6,021 nucleotides of DNA from NCBI GenBank assembly GCA_018699075.1, contig JABIPV010000070.1:1-6021 (forward strand), in the 5' to 3' direction. Numbering within the stretch: the first letter of the stretch is position 1; each line of letters starts with the position of its first letter. The notes below the pieces were generated by a model. That model worked only from the letters and a program-made list of their open reading frames with translations. It was not told the DNA's origin and did not search any database. Below are positions 5,735 through 6,021 of the stretch, in pieces. The stretch is from Kordiimonadaceae bacterium. Lineage in GTDB: Bacteria > Pseudomonadota > Alphaproteobacteria > Sphingomonadales > Emcibacteraceae. The position numbers were made by a program, and so were the translations under genes.

Positions 5735-6021
5735 ATGATTTTAGAAGTTGCCATTTTAAACATTAAACCCGGTCAAGAAGATGATTTTGAAAAGGCATTT
5801 AAAAAAGCACAAGAAATTATCATAAAAATGGTTGGCTATCAATCACACCAACTGCAACATTCCATAGAAAATAAATCTCGTTATATTCTTTTAGTAAATT
5901 GGGATAGCCTAGAAAATCATGAAATTGGGTTTAGACAATCAGAAGAATATAAAAAATGGCGAGAATTATTGCATCATTTTTATGATCCATTCCCATCGGT
6001 AGAACATTTTACAAGTGTTTA
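5735..6021 (+). CDS. Antibiotic biosynthesis monooxygenase (ABM) domain protein, running to the window edge
   Basis: An open frame of 95 complete codons from an ATG with a strong GAGGTG ribosome binding site. The ferredoxin-like ABM fold is recognisable: the opening strand MILEVAILNIKPGQEDDFE; a helix with AQEIIIKMVGYQSHQL; the strand YILLVNWDSLENH (50-62); then FRQSEEYKKWRELL and a closing HHFYDPFPSVEHF (80-92). Members are small dimeric proteins acting as cofactor-free oxygenases on quinone- or haem-like substrates or on reactive metabolites; many are of unknown function, and no substrate can be assigned here. The last two bases are TA. As related proteins usually end a few residues after the VEH motif, these are probably the first two bases of a TAA or TAG stop, so the protein may be essentially complete at 95 residues. 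Operonic with the TerB-like gene upstream. Confidence 0.85.
   Translation, partial: MILEVAILNIKPGQEDDFEKAFKKAQEIIIKMVGYQSHQLQHSIENKSRYILLVNWDSLENHEIGFRQSEEYKKWRELLHHFYDPFPSVEHFTSV

Overview
This window looks like a stretch of alphaproteobacterial chromosome. The main evidence is a long bacterial homologue of the mitochondrial SUV3 RNA helicase followed after one base by an Hsp15-like S4 RNA-binding protein, a pairing typical of Alphaproteobacteria. A membrane-anchored retropepsin-like protease (the TIGR02281-type clan AA group), also common in that class, lies just downstream. Base composition is moderately AT-rich and becomes visibly more so after about position 3900. I cannot name a genus. 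All genes lie on the + strand, there is no gene-free stretch over 300 bases, and I see no mobile element, tRNA, rRNA or CRISPR array.

Layout: (1) 1-618 is the 3' part of a DmpA/BapA-type (family S58) N-terminal-nucleophile aminopeptidase, including its self-cleavage Gly-Ser site. (2) A 41-base gap with a small hairpin leads into 660-3542, the SUV3-like helicase, with a complete set of helicase motifs and a long acidic-then-basic tail. (3) 3544-3927 is the S4-domain protein, almost certainly co-transcribed with the helicase. (4) After an 83-base AT-rich gap with a possible promoter, 4011-4526 is the membrane-anchored aspartic protease, starting at TTG. (5) A 66-base gap holds the best regulatory signal of the window: a near-consensus sigma-70-type promoter with a palindrome filling its spacer and -10. 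It drives 4593-5207, a TetR/AcrR-family repressor with a WHG-type C-terminal domain. (6) 5255-5725 encodes a TerB-like protein, followed with a strong overlapping ribosome binding site by 5735-6021, an antibiotic-biosynthesis-monooxygenase (ABM) domain protein that runs to the window edge.

Functionally, the helicase and S4 protein form an RNA-metabolism unit. The TetR, TerB and ABM genes may form a small stress-response or detoxification cluster, but that link rests only on gene order. No gene is visibly broken. I do not see a clearly novel system; the most checkable new points are the TetR operator architecture, the short upstream ORF overlapping the protease start, and the helicase tail.
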